57,149 bases of DNA from Blastopirellula marina (lineage in GTDB: Bacteria; Planctomycetota; Planctomycetia; Pirellulales; Pirellulaceae): positions 1-57,149 of the forward strand of contig NZ_PUIA01000010.1 of NCBI RefSeq assembly GCF_002967715.1, written 5' to 3'. A program made the position numbers and the translations under genes. The notes beneath the pieces were generated by a model. That model had not been told where the DNA came from and did not search any database. It saw nothing but the letters and a program-made list of their open reading frames with translations. Position 1 is the stretch's first letter. Every line of letters starts with the position of its first letter. This document shows, in pieces, positions 44,495 to 53,800 of this stretch.

Positions 44495-45118
44495 ATGCCT
44501 AGCCAAGCACTGATCGATTCCACGACGTTACTGTTGGTTCTGCTGAATCCCTTCCTGTTATGCATCTACCTGTTGGACCTGATTCAGGGGCTCGATACCC
44601 GCGGCTTTGCGCGGATGATGATTCAAGCCGGCCTGATCAGCGCGGCCATCTACTTCGGCTTCGCGGTCGTCGGTGACACGATCTTCACCACGATCTTCAA
44701 AGTCCGTTACGAATCGTTCCTGCTGTTTGGTGGGATTGTCTTTTTGCTGGTTTCGATTCGTCTGGTGATGAACGGCAGCACGGCCCTCAAATCGCTGCGC
44801 GGCGATAAACCACACGGGGCGGAAGGGACGGCATTACCCTTCATGCTGGGGCCTGGCACCATCAGCGCGTCGATCGTCACCGGTGCGAAAGTCAGCATCC
44901 CGGAAGCAGCCGGGGCGATTGCCTTCTCGGTGTTTGTGTGCGTCGTCTCGATCATCATCCTGAAGTGGATCCACGACATGATCCGCAAGCGTCACGAAGC
45001 GATCATGGAACGCTATCTCGACACGATCGGCCGCATCATGGCCCTGCTCACCGGCACGATCGCCGTTGATATGATCCTCAACGGCCTGGGGCAGTGGCTG
45101 GAGACCGGGGCAAGTTAG
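44495..45118 (+). CDS. MarC-family (UPF0056) membrane protein
   Basis: Six hydrophobic helices over 207 residues; LVLLNPFLLCIYLLDLIQG, FLLFGGIVFLLVSIRLVM, ALPFMLGPGTISASIVTGA and the final DTIGRIMALLTGTIAVDMILNGLG match the MarC family. The family's function is not established; it is not proved to be an antibiotic transporter. Starting 9 bases after ehuA, it belongs to the ectoine-uptake transcript, hinting at a link to osmotic response (inference). Confidence 0.85.
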   Translation: MPSQALIDSTTLLLVLLNPFLLCIYLLDLIQGLDTRGFARMMIQAGLISAAIYFGFAVVGDTIFTTIFKVRYESFLLFGGIVFLLVSIRLVMNGSTALKSLRGDKPHGAEGTALPFMLGPGTISASIVTGAKVSIPEAAGAIAFSVFVCVVSIIILKWIHDMIRKRHEAIMERYLDTIGRIMALLTGTIAVDMILNGLGQWLETGAS

Positions 45119-45130
45119 CGTCCATTCGCC

Positions 45131-45568
45131 TCAAGCTGGTCGCGGGGGCTCAGGCGAGCATTGCTCACCTTGGGCAAAATCGTCCCAGCACCATTGAAAC
45201 TCAAGATAGCCATGCGTCGCCAACGTCTCATGACATCGAACCGCTGCCTGGAACACTTTCTGGGGGGTCGCCGACGCGGTACGACCGAACCATCGCGTCA
45301 GGAAACCAGGCCGATAGCTCGGTGAGATTTGCAATATCCACCGACTCTCGTCGACGTGATCCGCCAGGACGATGACTTCCAAGGTGGAAGTATCGGACCG
45401 GACGGTAAAAATCCACCCTGCATCGCGCCAGCATTCTAATTCCGACACTTCCAATCCCGTTTCGCGGAAGTCTGCCGCTAACAACCGTGCGATCGAACGG
45501 CCTCGAATCCGCTGTCCCTTCGACTCCGCTTCGGGCCCGGCAAATGTCGTATTCTGTGATATTGGCAT
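45131..45568 (-). CDS. Conserved hypothetical protein
   Basis: 145 residues, not recognised. Mixed alpha/beta with ELECWRDAGWIFTVRSDTSTLEVIVLADHVDESRWILQISP, no signal peptide or membrane helix; Trp-rich. GAGGA lies about 11 bases before the ATG. It follows the next gene (45628-46218) by 59 bases on the same strand, so the two may form a unit. Convergent with marC. Confidence 0.6.
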   Translation of the reverse strand: MPISQNTTFAGPEAESKGQRIRGRSIARLLAADFRETGLEVSELECWRDAGWIFTVRSDTSTLEVIVLADHVDESRWILQISPSYRPGFLTRWFGRTASATPQKVFQAAVRCHETLATHGYLEFQWCWDDFAQGEQCSPEPPRPA

Positions 45569-45627
45569 TGATCAGCAGATCCTCAAACAACAAAAGTTGC
45601 GACTCGAAGTAACTCACTTCCCACTTA

Positions 45628-46218
45628 CTAACGACTTGCCCGAACGTCCCGATACGGCCCATACGAATAATACTTCGGCCGATCATCCAGTCGCACATGC
45701 AGCCACGGCACACCGGCCCCGGCCGTGCTGAGCCAGACTGGCTTCGCGCTGATTCGCTTCTCCCAGGTCGTTCCCACGGCCTGCCAAAGTAAGCATTGCT
45801 GCCCTGACGAAGCATGACGAACGAACGCGGCCAGGTGCGGGTACGCATCGTTTTCTGCCAACGGTTCCGGTACCACCAAAATCGCATCGCCGCGTAGGTT
45901 CGGGAACGTGACGACCTGCTGTTCGCCGGTAAAGTGCTCGTCAAACGCCGACGACTTCGCCGTTTGACGCAGTTCCAGGCTCTCGGCCACCACGCACTCG
46001 AACGGCTGGGTAAAACTCCCTTCGACCAGCCCCGGCAACTCCCAGCGAAACGCGACGTACGGGGCATCGGCCAGCGTCTGATTGAACTGCTGGCAGAAAT
46101 GCGGATCGGCCTGCCACCGCTGAGCCACTTCCTGAAACGTCAATCGCGTGCCTGCCGCTTCAATCTGCACATGCAGTCCGCGTCGCTCGTTCAGCTGCTG
46201 AATTTGAAATTGGCACAT
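45628..46218 (-). CDS. Conserved hypothetical protein, possibly DUF6940
   Basis: 196-residue soluble protein with RWQADPHFCQQFNQTLADAPYVAFRWELPGL, VTFPNLRGDAILVVPEP, CLLWQAVG and a C-terminal PWLHVRLDDRPKYYSYGPYR. The pattern is consistent with DUF6940, an uncharacterised family, but this is from memory. No catalytic motif evident. It is divergent from the amidase gene. Confidence 0.7.
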   Translation of the reverse strand: MCQFQIQQLNERRGLHVQIEAAGTRLTFQEVAQRWQADPHFCQQFNQTLADAPYVAFRWELPGLVEGSFTQPFECVVAESLELRQTAKSSAFDEHFTGEQQVVTFPNLRGDAILVVPEPLAENDAYPHLAAFVRHASSGQQCLLWQAVGTTWEKRISAKPVWLSTAGAGVPWLHVRLDDRPKYYSYGPYRDVRASR

Positions 46219-46308
46219 CGCTATTCCTCGCGTGAATCTTTCCAGCCCATCGTTGGCATTTTAGATTATCCCAGACACGAAGAGGAATCCTTCGGCTAGA
46301 ATCACACC

Positions 46309-47901
46309 ATGCAACGAACATCCCCCAAGCTCTGGCAGCACGGTGCCGCTCAACTGGCTCACCTCATCGCGTCGCGCGAGGTCTCGGCGGTGGAGGTGAT
46401 CGCGGCCCATATCGATCGTATCAATACGGTCAATCCGCACATCAACGCGCTGACCGAAACGTTCTTCGACCAGGCCACCGCCACGGCCAAGCGACTGGAC
46501 GACGATCCCTCCCTGCATGCCAACCAGCCGCTGCGGGGTGTGCCGATATCGATCAAAGAATGTTTCCTCGTCGCCGGCGGCAAGAGCACGCTGGGGATGA
46601 CGACACCTGCGGTTCAGCACACCCACGATGGCATCCATGTCGCTCGGCTGCGTGAAGCTGGCGGCATTGTCCTGGGGATGACCAACGTCCCGCAGATGAT
46701 GATCATCCACGAGACACGTAACCCGGTCTTCGGCACCACCAACAACCCTTGGAACCTGGAGCGTAGCGTCGGCGGAAGCAGCGGCGGCGAGGCCGCGATT
46801 CTGGCCGCTGGCGGAACGGCCCTCGGCCTGGGAAGCGACCTGGGAGGAAGCATTCGCCTGCCAAGTCACTTCTGCGGCATCGCCGGACTGAAGCCCACCT
46901 CGCGGCGACTGCTACGCAGCGGAGCAGTCGAGAACCTTCGCGGGATGGCGTGGCTTGAATACCAGCCAGGGCCTATGGCACGGCACGTGGCCGACCTGCG
47001 GCTGGCCATGCAGGTACTCGCCCGGCAACAAGCCAACATGAAGTGGAGCGACCCCGAAGTTGCCCCGCTCGGCTTCGACCCGCAGGCCTCGACCGACATC
47101 AGCTCACTCCGCATTGGCGTCTATGCCGACGATGGTTTCTTCCCTCCCTGCCCTGCCGTGAAACGTGCGATCGCAGAAGGGATCGAAGGCCTGACCGCGC
47201 GTGGTGCCACGATCGTCACGCTCGAACCACCCAAGACACTCGACCTGCTGAAATCGTACTTCGCGATTGCCAGCGCCGATGGTGGCCGCGATTTTCGTCG
47301 CATGCTGAAGGGAAGCAGGCTCGATCCGGAAATCGCCCGCCTGGTTCGCCTGGCCGCACTACCCCGTTGGCTGCGTCCCTTGATCGCCATGCTGGTGCTC
47401 GCTCCGTTTGGCAAACGCAAAATGTCGGCTCTCTTTCAGGCATCGGGGCCTCGTTCGGCCAATTCGCTGTGGCAGATTACCTACCAGGCCGCTTGTCAGG
47501 TTCGCGAAGTCTTCCAGTCCTGGGACAACGCAGGCGTCGATGCCGTCCTGTGTCCCACGCACGCGACCCCTGCTCTGCTACCAGACAGCGCCGTCGATAT
47601 GATGCCGGCGGCCAGCTACAGCGTCGTGATGAACCTCTTGGGTGTTCCGTGCGGAAACGTTCCGGCGACACGCGTTCGCGCGGAGGAAACCTCTGATCGA
47701 AGCGGCAATCTCGATGCCAGCGAGCAAATGGCCGCGAAGATCGAACGCGGCAGTGCCGGGTTACCGGTCGGCGTGCAAGTCGCCGGACGCTTCTGGCGTG
47801 AAGACCAGGTACTTAGTGTGATGGAAGCACTCGAATCGCATTACCGCACGCTGCCCGATTTCCCTGCTATCTCGCACCTTCCCAAGTTCGGTAACGATTA
47901 G
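46309..47901 (+). CDS. Amidase-signature family hydrolase
   Basis: Hydrolyses an amide bond with a Ser-cisSer-Lys triad: Lys83 (PISIKECF), Ser157 in VGGSSGGEAA, Ser181 in SDLGGSIRLP. 530 residues, close to fatty-acid-amide-hydrolase-type amidases; the insert of helices after residue 330 (LVRLAALPRWLRPLIAMLVL) is hydrophobic and may contact membrane, as in such enzymes (inference). Not gatA: no gatB/C neighbours. Substrate unknown. Confidence 0.87.
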   Translation: MQRTSPKLWQHGAAQLAHLIASREVSAVEVIAAHIDRINTVNPHINALTETFFDQATATAKRLDDDPSLHANQPLRGVPISIKECFLVAGGKSTLGMTTPAVQHTHDGIHVARLREAGGIVLGMTNVPQMMIIHETRNPVFGTTNNPWNLERSVGGSSGGEAAILAAGGTALGLGSDLGGSIRLPSHFCGIAGLKPTSRRLLRSGAVENLRGMAWLEYQPGPMARHVADLRLAMQVLARQQANMKWSDPEVAPLGFDPQASTDISSLRIGVYADDGFFPPCPAVKRAIAEGIEGLTARGATIVTLEPPKTLDLLKSYFAIASADGGRDFRRMLKGSRLDPEIARLVRLAALPRWLRPLIAMLVLAPFGKRKMSALFQASGPRSANSLWQITYQAACQVREVFQSWDNAGVDAVLCPTHATPALLPDSAVDMMPAASYSVVMNLLGVPCGNVPATRVRAEETSDRSGNLDASEQMAAKIERGSAGLPVGVQVAGRFWREDQVLSVMEALESHYRTLPDFPAISHLPKFGND

Positions 47902-47913
47902 CGAGGGCACATC

Positions 47914-48327
47914 ATGTTGACTTGGATTCGCAGCTTCTGGAAACCCAAGTCGCTCGGCCAGCGGGGCGAGTCGCTGGCCTGCCGTTACCTTCGCCGCCAA
48001 GGCTACACGATCGTGGCCCGGCAAGATCGGACGCGGCTGGGGGAAATCGATATCATCGCGGTCCACCAGCGAACGGTCGTCTTCGTCGAAGTCAAAACCA
48101 GGGCCGGCGACGAAAAGGGAACACCCACCCAGGCGGTCAACACCGAGAAGCAAGAACGCCTCACCCGCGCGGCCTTAGCGTACATGCGACGGCACGATCT
48201 ACTAGGCAACTGCGCCGCCCGCTTCGATGTCATCGCAATCGTCTGGCCAGGCGATCAAGCGAAGCCCACGATCAACCATATCGAAAACGCCTTCGAACCG
48301 ACCGGGCAGTTTCAAATGTTTTCGTAA
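47914..48327 (+). CDS. YraN-family (UPF0102) nuclease-like protein
   Basis: 137 residues. LGQRGESLACRYLRRQGYTIVARQDRTRLGEIDIIAVHQRTVVFVEVKTR is the family signature and a PD-(D/E)XK nuclease pattern (Glu/Asp in GEID, ExK in EVK). The function is unproven, thought to be DNA related. GAGGG lies about 7 bases before the ATG; it follows the amidase by 12 bases and is probably co-transcribed. Confidence 0.92.
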   Translation: MLTWIRSFWKPKSLGQRGESLACRYLRRQGYTIVARQDRTRLGEIDIIAVHQRTVVFVEVKTRAGDEKGTPTQAVNTEKQERLTRAALAYMRRHDLLGNCAARFDVIAIVWPGDQAKPTINHIENAFEPTGQFQMFS

Positions 48328-48329
48328 CG

Positions 48330-49118
48330 CTAAATCCCCCAACGTTCGCGCAGCGCCGCGATCAGTTCGGTCTGGTCTTTGTCGTCGAGGTGATCCCAGG
48401 CTAGTTCCCCTTTATAGACCGGATGCAGGATCAAATCCTCGAAAGTGATTCCTGCGACTTTGACTTGAACACGGCACAGGGCATGTACGTGATCGTTGCC
48501 ATCGGGAACATAACCTAGGACTTTGGCCGATTGGAACTCGGAGACGATGTCTTCAATGTCAGGAATATGCTTTTCATGAATCGCTTTCGAACGACGCCAC
48601 AAACGCGGCAATCCTTCGTCCAATACCATGTACCACTTTCCATTACTCTTGTGGCAAGTCTCTTCAATCACGTGCAGCGAAACCGAGCGAGTAATCACGT
48701 GAGCACATTCGGCTGACTCCACAATCACACCCAGGATATCCAACTCTGGCGAGCTTTTACGAAGTTGTTCTTTGGTAATTCCCCGGTAGGTGTTTTCATA
48801 CTTCTGCTTGAGCACCCCATCGGGACCGGCCTGACTGACTTCCTCTTTGGTATCGATCGGACGCAGTTGTTCTTTGAGTTGCACGACCATCGGGTCTTGC
48901 GGATTGCCCTCAAAAAGCTCCATCAGAAACTTCGAGTACGCCTCTTTCGACTTCGGATCGGTTAGGGCGATGATCCGGTCGAAGTCGGAATCGTAGAGCG
49001 CCTTGAAGGTCGCCTGAACGACCGCTTTGGGGGAAGCCTGGGCCGGATCGACCTTTTGCCCAAAGGCCAGGCCGGGGCAGAGCATCAGCAAGGGTAGCCA
49101 CACCAACAGATTACGCAT
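48330..49118 (-). CDS. Exported hypothetical protein
   Basis: 262 residues with signal peptide (MRNLLVWLPLLMLCPGLAFG-Q). The first mature part (PKAVVQATFKALYDSDFDRIIALTDPKSKEAYSKFL) is like an NTF2/DUF4878-type lumenal domain; the rest is mixed and ends in helix. Not recognised beyond that. Ends 2 bases from the yraN stop (convergent). Confidence 0.65.
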   Translation of the reverse strand: MRNLLVWLPLLMLCPGLAFGQKVDPAQASPKAVVQATFKALYDSDFDRIIALTDPKSKEAYSKFLMELFEGNPQDPMVVQLKEQLRPIDTKEEVSQAGPDGVLKQKYENTYRGITKEQLRKSSPELDILGVIVESAECAHVITRSVSLHVIEETCHKSNGKWYMVLDEGLPRLWRRSKAIHEKHIPDIEDIVSEFQSAKVLGYVPDGNDHVHALCRVQVKVAGITFEDLILHPVYKGELAWDHLDDKDQTELIAALRERWGI

Positions 49119-49401
49119 ATTGCTGTCCGATTAAGTCCTGGTTTTAAGTCCGCTTCAGTATACAGAAGCCAGCAAGCTTCCCATCCAAGCAAAACCTGCC
49201 AAAGACGTAACCTACATGCAATCAACACCTTACGCTACATCCTGGCAAATTCTTTCAAAAACTTTTTGCCCCGCAAATTCAGATGACCCAACGTGTCATC
49301 GGCCTACTCGATAGTACGTGTGTCGCGGATGGGAAAGGTTTTCCACCGTGCTGCACACGACACAAAGAACATCACGTTTCTGAGATATGGAGAGGTCTAT
49401 C

Positions 49402-50616
49402 ATGGCTTTGGGATTTGGCCTGGAACTGGGTGAATGGATGGAAGAGTCGACCGAAACGAAGGCCGCTTTTGCGGAGCTGGCCGTGCTGGAAGACTTGTTC
49501 GAGGGTGTCGATGCTCAGCCGCGTCCGTACCAGGTACGCATCGCGACGAAAGCAATTCAAGCTCTGCTAAGTGCAAACGCGGATCCGTTTGACGAATTCG
49601 CGGGGTCGAGCGCCTCGGTCCTGATCGAAAGTCCCACGGGCAGCGGGAAGACGGTCATGGGCCTGGCAATCGCCCAGTGGATGCAAAAGCACTTCGGTCT
49701 GTCGATCGGCTGGGTTTCGATGCGACGCAATCTGCTCTCGCAAGCCCAGGCCGAGAACATCGCTCGCGGCTTCGATGTGAAGCTGGAACTGATCTCGATG
49801 TTCGATAAAGATCCTCCGAAAGTCGACATGCTGATCGTCGACGAAGCCCAGCACGACGCCGCGATGAGCATGGCCAACCTGCACTGCACCATACGCCCGC
49901 AGTACATCTTGGGCCTGACCGCCACCCCATTCCGCGGCGATCGCGTGAAGCTGTGCTTCGATCATGTCATTCGCGACGCAGGCATCCATCAATTGATTCA
50001 AGATGGTTACCTCAGCGAGTACCACCACTACACCATCCCTGAATATACCCCGGGATCCGTCGCTGAAACTTATGCGTCGGACATCCAGCGGTGGGGGAAG
50101 TCCATCGTCTTCTTCCACCGCCACGATCAATGTGTCGAATGCCAGGAAGAGCTTACGCTCCGCGGCATTCGCAGCGAAATCGTCACTGCCAAGAGTGACC
50201 GAGATCGGCAGTTGGCCGAGTTCATCTCCGGCAAGCTCCAGGTGCTGATCAACATGAACATCTTGACCGAAGGGTTCGACTGCCCTGACCTCAAGACGGT
50301 GTTCTGTCGTCCTTCGAGCAAGGCCTGCACCATTCAGATGTGCGGGCGAGTCTTCCGAAAGCATGCGAGCCACGCTTTCAAACAAGTCGTTCAGTGTCAA
50401 CAAACGCCGCATCCGATTCTGAAAACGGCCGCGGCCAACGAGCAGTACGTGTGGGCCGGCGATCAGTGGAATAGCCTCAAGATGAACCGCCAGATCGAAG
50501 CGATCAGCCAGCGATCGCGACGGCTGATCGCCGGCACCCAGGTACGCTTGCCGAAGCTCGTCGCCGCCTTGAAAGAGACTCGGCCGATGTGGGAACAGCG
50601 GCGAAACCGGTTCTAA
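49402..50616 (+). CDS. Superfamily 2 DEAD/DEAH-type helicase
   Basis: 404 residues, compact helicase core: Q-like RPYQVRIATKAI, Walker A SPTGSGKT (77-84), DEAQ box IVDEAQHD (145-152), TATP (173-176), second RecA domain with SIVFFHRHDQC, NILTEGFDCPDL (motif V, about 286-297) and QMCGRVFRK (motif VI, 312-320). This is the RapA/Type III restriction-like or plasmid/phage SF2 type; no nuclease domain. GAGAGG lies 6 bases before ATG 49402. The next gene on this strand is a DUF932-like protein 115 bases on. Confidence 0.85.
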   Translation: MALGFGLELGEWMEESTETKAAFAELAVLEDLFEGVDAQPRPYQVRIATKAIQALLSANADPFDEFAGSSASVLIESPTGSGKTVMGLAIAQWMQKHFGLSIGWVSMRRNLLSQAQAENIARGFDVKLELISMFDKDPPKVDMLIVDEAQHDAAMSMANLHCTIRPQYILGLTATPFRGDRVKLCFDHVIRDAGIHQLIQDGYLSEYHHYTIPEYTPGSVAETYASDIQRWGKSIVFFHRHDQCVECQEELTLRGIRSEIVTAKSDRDRQLAEFISGKLQVLINMNILTEGFDCPDLKTVFCRPSSKACTIQMCGRVFRKHASHAFKQVVQCQQTPHPILKTAAANEQYVWAGDQWNSLKMNRQIEAISQRSRRLIAGTQVRLPKLVAALKETRPMWEQRRNRF

Positions 50617-50638
50617 CGGTCACTCGCCAAGAGGTAGC

Positions 50639-50675
50639 CCCTCACCCTAACCCTCTCCCCTCAGGGGAGAGGGGA
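50639..50675. repeat. Dispersed palindromic repeat, copy 1
   Basis: CCCTCTCCCC (50651-50660), TCA, GGGGAGAGGG (50664-50673), preceded by CTCACCCTAA. The same unit in opposite orientation is at 56987-57026. REP-like; lies between the helicase and the DUF932-like gene. Whether it terminates transcription is unknown (no T tract). Confidence 0.75.
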
Positions 50676-50731
50676 CCAGATTCCTATTCTCACTGAACCC
50701 AAAGAACTCAAACTTATCCGGAGTACTAATC

Positions 50732-51805
50732 ATGCGATGGAATTTTGAATACGGACATGCTCGCGTTTCTGATTTTCGTGTCCAGGCCGAGCGAGACCTC
50801 AAGTCAGGCCGCGTCGATGTGACCGGCATCGAACTATTCGGCGAGAAGCTTCGCCCGACCAAACGATTCTGGAAGTCGATGTTCATGCGGTTCGGCTTTT
50901 CGGAAAGTGTCTTCCGCTACTTCGATCATGGCGAAGTCTTTCAGCGGATCTCCGAGAAATCCCCCAACGATGCGGTTCGTTTTTGCCTGGAACGGGGCGG
51001 AGCGAAAGGGCCGCGATTGCTTTCGGTCAGTAACCCGAAACGACCGGTGATCACGCACGAGGAAGTTCGCGGACTGTTGGATCAATACGACGGCAAGGAC
51101 ATCAAGTACACCGAAGGAGTCATCACCAGCACGCATCGCCCCCGTAGCGGCGACTGCGATTTTGAAATCGGCGGCGACCGCTTCAAACATCGCTTTGTGA
51201 TGGAAACGCCGATCGATGGTTTCAGCCAACCGAAGATCTACCTTTCGTTTTTGCGGATGCTGTGCAGCAACGGAGCGATCGGCTACAGCCGCGCGTTTCG
51301 TAGCGACATTAGCCTGGGCAAGGACATCGGCCACTGCATCTCGCGTGCCTTGGAAAGCTACGATAACGGCGAAGGGTACGCCGGACTGCGGCAGCGGTTT
51401 GAAAGCTCGCAAACATCGTGGGCTTCGCTGAACGAATGCAACAAGCTGTACAAGCTGCTGTTCAAGTGGGACCGCTCGAAGTCGTTCGATCGTCCCAACG
51501 TACTGACCGACTTCCACCGCCTGACCGGCCGCATGAACCAACTATACGGGCTCACCAACCTGGATGCCCTCAGCGAAAAACGCCTGCGGGTGCTGCCGGC
51601 CAAGTGCCGCGTGTACGACCTGGTCAACTTCGCCAGCGAAGTCGCCACCCACCACGCCGATGAAGCGGCCTCGCGCACGCTGCAAGCCTACATCGGCAGT
51701 CTCATTTCCGACGAATACGACATGGAAGGTACCGCTGGCGAAGGAACCGAGTTCGCCGATTTCTTCGTGACCGACGAGAAATCGTCAGCCGCCTTAATGA
51801 ACTGA
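50732..51805 (+). CDS. DUF932-like protein next to the helicase
   Basis: 357 soluble residues, no signal. SFLRMLCSNGAIGYSR (about 160-180) resembles the core of DUF932, a family common on plasmids and phages of unknown function; assignment tentative. Other notable parts: VFQRISEKSPNDAVRFCLER, VITSTHRPRSGDCDFEIGGD and a helical C-terminal third. The start ATG 50732 is a normal position. A strong terminator follows. Co-location with the helicase suggests a joint role, but the repeat between them leaves room for separate transcripts. Confidence 0.62.
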   Translation: MRWNFEYGHARVSDFRVQAERDLKSGRVDVTGIELFGEKLRPTKRFWKSMFMRFGFSESVFRYFDHGEVFQRISEKSPNDAVRFCLERGGAKGPRLLSVSNPKRPVITHEEVRGLLDQYDGKDIKYTEGVITSTHRPRSGDCDFEIGGDRFKHRFVMETPIDGFSQPKIYLSFLRMLCSNGAIGYSRAFRSDISLGKDIGHCISRALESYDNGEGYAGLRQRFESSQTSWASLNECNKLYKLLFKWDRSKSFDRPNVLTDFHRLTGRMNQLYGLTNLDALSEKRLRVLPAKCRVYDLVNFASEVATHHADEAASRTLQAYIGSLISDEYDMEGTAGEGTEFADFFVTDEKSSAALMN

Positions 51806-51837
51806 TCCAATTCCGTTTCTCCTCCGTGACCCCGAAG

Positions 51838-51865
51838 GCGGGCCGAACTTGTTCGGCCCGCTTTT
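51838..51865 (+). terminator. Rho-independent terminator after the DUF932-like gene
   Basis: GCGGGCCGAAC (51838-51848) pairs with GTTCGGCCCGC (51851-51861), tight loop, followed by TTTT. Strong. Confidence 0.88.
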
Positions 51866-51927
51866 GCGTTGGAGGGAGCTATTTGGCAGAATGCTGGTTC
51901 CTCGACACGCCCATACAATGAAACGGA

Positions 51928-52437
51928 ATGACCAACAACTTCCCTCCCCACCCTTCTTCCGTTCTCGCTGGCTTTGCCATCATCGTGATAGGCAGTTGTG
52001 TTGTGCCTATCGGTTGGGGAATTGAAGCGCAATCGTACTCTGATCCCGTTACCAATCAGATCGGACTTGTACTTCTTACGGTCTTTGGCACGTTGGCATT
52101 CGCTCAATACGTTGCCGTGTTTCGCTGTTCTCGTTGGTTTGCTTCGCTGGCAATTGTGATGCTGGTAATCATCGTTATCGCAACCATCGCTCTGCTCCTC
52201 CTGCTTCAAAAGGCGGGACCGCAAGACGATGTCGAGCAGCGATGGATTTTGGGAATCGCCGGCATGGCACTCATCTATGCCTGTACCGTTGTGTTAACCT
52301 ATCGCTGGCAGACGGAATTGCTGAATGCTCCCTTGTCCGAAAGAACGCCCGAACCCGCGAAGAATCTTAAGCTCTTCGATCTTTTTGCGATCACGACCTT
52401 TGCGGCAGGACTGATGGCCTACTTAGCCACGTTTTGA
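51928..52437 (+). CDS. Small integral membrane protein, unknown
   Basis: 169 residues, five hydrophobic segments (LAGFAIIVIGSCVVPIGW, IGLVLLTVFGTLAFA, LAIVMLVIIVIATIALLLLL, ILGIAGMALIYACTVV, LFAITTFAAGLMAYL). No recognised family. Start ATG 51928 is the in-frame one; ATG 51918 is out of frame. Lies downstream of a terminator, so transcribed separately. Confidence 0.65.
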   Translation: MTNNFPPHPSSVLAGFAIIVIGSCVVPIGWGIEAQSYSDPVTNQIGLVLLTVFGTLAFAQYVAVFRCSRWFASLAIVMLVIIVIATIALLLLLQKAGPQDDVEQRWILGIAGMALIYACTVVLTYRWQTELLNAPLSERTPEPAKNLKLFDLFAITTFAAGLMAYLATF

Positions 52438-52525
52438 TTGGTTCGTTTCGGTCGCCCTTCCAGGCCTTAAGAGTCTTACGGCTACGATGAGCTGTTACTG
52501 AGCGTTTTGAAATGCGTGTGACGAA

Positions 52526-53800
52526 CTAGTCGTAGAGCCGGAACAATCGCTTGAGGGCATCAAGAAGCCCTCCTTGGGCACCGCTTTCGATGTCATCGCG
52601 GAGTGATTCCAGGGGTGGATGAAGCAGCTTGTTCACCAACCGGTCGAAGGAACGTTCGATCTCTTTTTGTAGCTTCGGATCGAGACCTTCCATCTTGTTC
52701 AGCAGGCGTTTCAGTTCGTCCTGCTTCAGTTCGTCGGCGGCCTGCTTCAAGCGTTTGATCGTGGGGCCGGTGGCGCGGTGGTGCAGGTCGGCCATGAACT
52801 TGGCCGTTTCCTTTTCGACAATCCTTTCGGCCTTGGGCCATTCCAACTCGCGGGCCTTGCGGTTCTTCTCGCACGCTTTCTGCAGGTCGTCGATCGAGAA
52901 GAGATACACCCCGACACAATCGCCGATCTTGGGATCGAAGTCGCGCGGGATGGCCAGGTCCAAGATGAACAGCGCCTTTTGATAACGCTTCGCTTCCACT
53001 TCCTGGAACTGCTCGTAGGTGATGATTGGCTCAGTGGCCCCGGTCGTGCTGACGACGACGTCGGCCCGCACGAGTTGCCGAGTGAGTTCCGACCACGGGA
53101 ACGCCTCGGCATTGAACGCTTCGGCCAGTTTCTGGCCGCGTTCGAGGTTGCGGTTCACGACGGTGAAGTCGCGCACGCCCATGTCACGCAGGTAATTGAG
53201 GGTCTCTTCCCCCATCTCGCCTGCCCCGATGATCAGCACCTTCTTGTCGTCGAAGCGATCGAAGATGCTCGAGGCGAATTCACCCACGGCGACGCTGGGA
53301 ATGCTGACCCGCTTCTGGTGGATGTTCGTTTCGTTGTGAACGCGTTTGGCGACGTGGATGGCGGCTTGAAACACGCTATGGGTGAGCGTGCCGGCACAGT
53401 CGGCATCGGTTGCCATTTCGTAGGCCTGTTTGACCTGCGACAGGATCTGGGCTTCGCCGACGACCATGCTGTCTAAGCTGGCCGCCACGGTGAACAGGTG
53501 CCGCACGACATCTTCGCCGGTCCGTTCCAGGACGTTGTCGAAGATCTCTTCCGACTTCAGTTGATGAAACTGGGCCAGGAAGTCGACCATCTCGTGGTGA
53601 CTGGGGAACCGGGTCGGATCGACCGAAGCCGTGTAGAACTCGGTCCGATTGCAGGTCGAGAGAATCACCGATTCGGTATCGGGGAAGTTCTCGCGCAAAA
53701 GCAACATCGCCTGCCGGGCTTGCTCTGGGGTGAAGGCCAGCCGCTCGCGGACTTCGACCTTCGCGTTGTGGTGGCTACAGCCAATCATGTGGAGCTTCAT
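52526..53800 (-). CDS. hemA: Glutamyl-tRNA reductase
   Basis: First committed step of C5-pathway heme synthesis: reduces glutamyl-tRNA(Glu) to glutamate-1-semialdehyde. STCNRTEFYTA holds the catalytic Cys; GEAQILSQVKQAYEMA, NADPH motif GAGEMGEETLNYL, STTGATEPIITYE and LDLAIPRDFDPKIG follow. 424 residues. Start 53800 overlaps the upstream gene's stop as ATGA; the frame is open further upstream (to 54064) but that is inside the neighbour. Coupled to the CcsA/HemX-like gene, as in many bacteria. Confidence 0.95.
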   Translation of the reverse strand: MKLHMIGCSHHNAKVEVRERLAFTPEQARQAMLLLRENFPDTESVILSTCNRTEFYTASVDPTRFPSHHEMVDFLAQFHQLKSEEIFDNVLERTGEDVVRHLFTVAASLDSMVVGEAQILSQVKQAYEMATDADCAGTLTHSVFQAAIHVAKRVHNETNIHQKRVSIPSVAVGEFASSIFDRFDDKKVLIIGAGEMGEETLNYLRDMGVRDFTVVNRNLERGQKLAEAFNAEAFPWSELTRQLVRADVVVSTTGATEPIITYEQFQEVEAKRYQKALFILDLAIPRDFDPKIGDCVGVYLFSIDDLQKACEKNRKARELEWPKAERIVEKETAKFMADLHHRATGPTIKRLKQAADELKQDELKRLLNKMEGLDPKLQKEIERSFDRLVNKLLHPPLESLRDDIESGAQGGLLDALKRLFRLYD

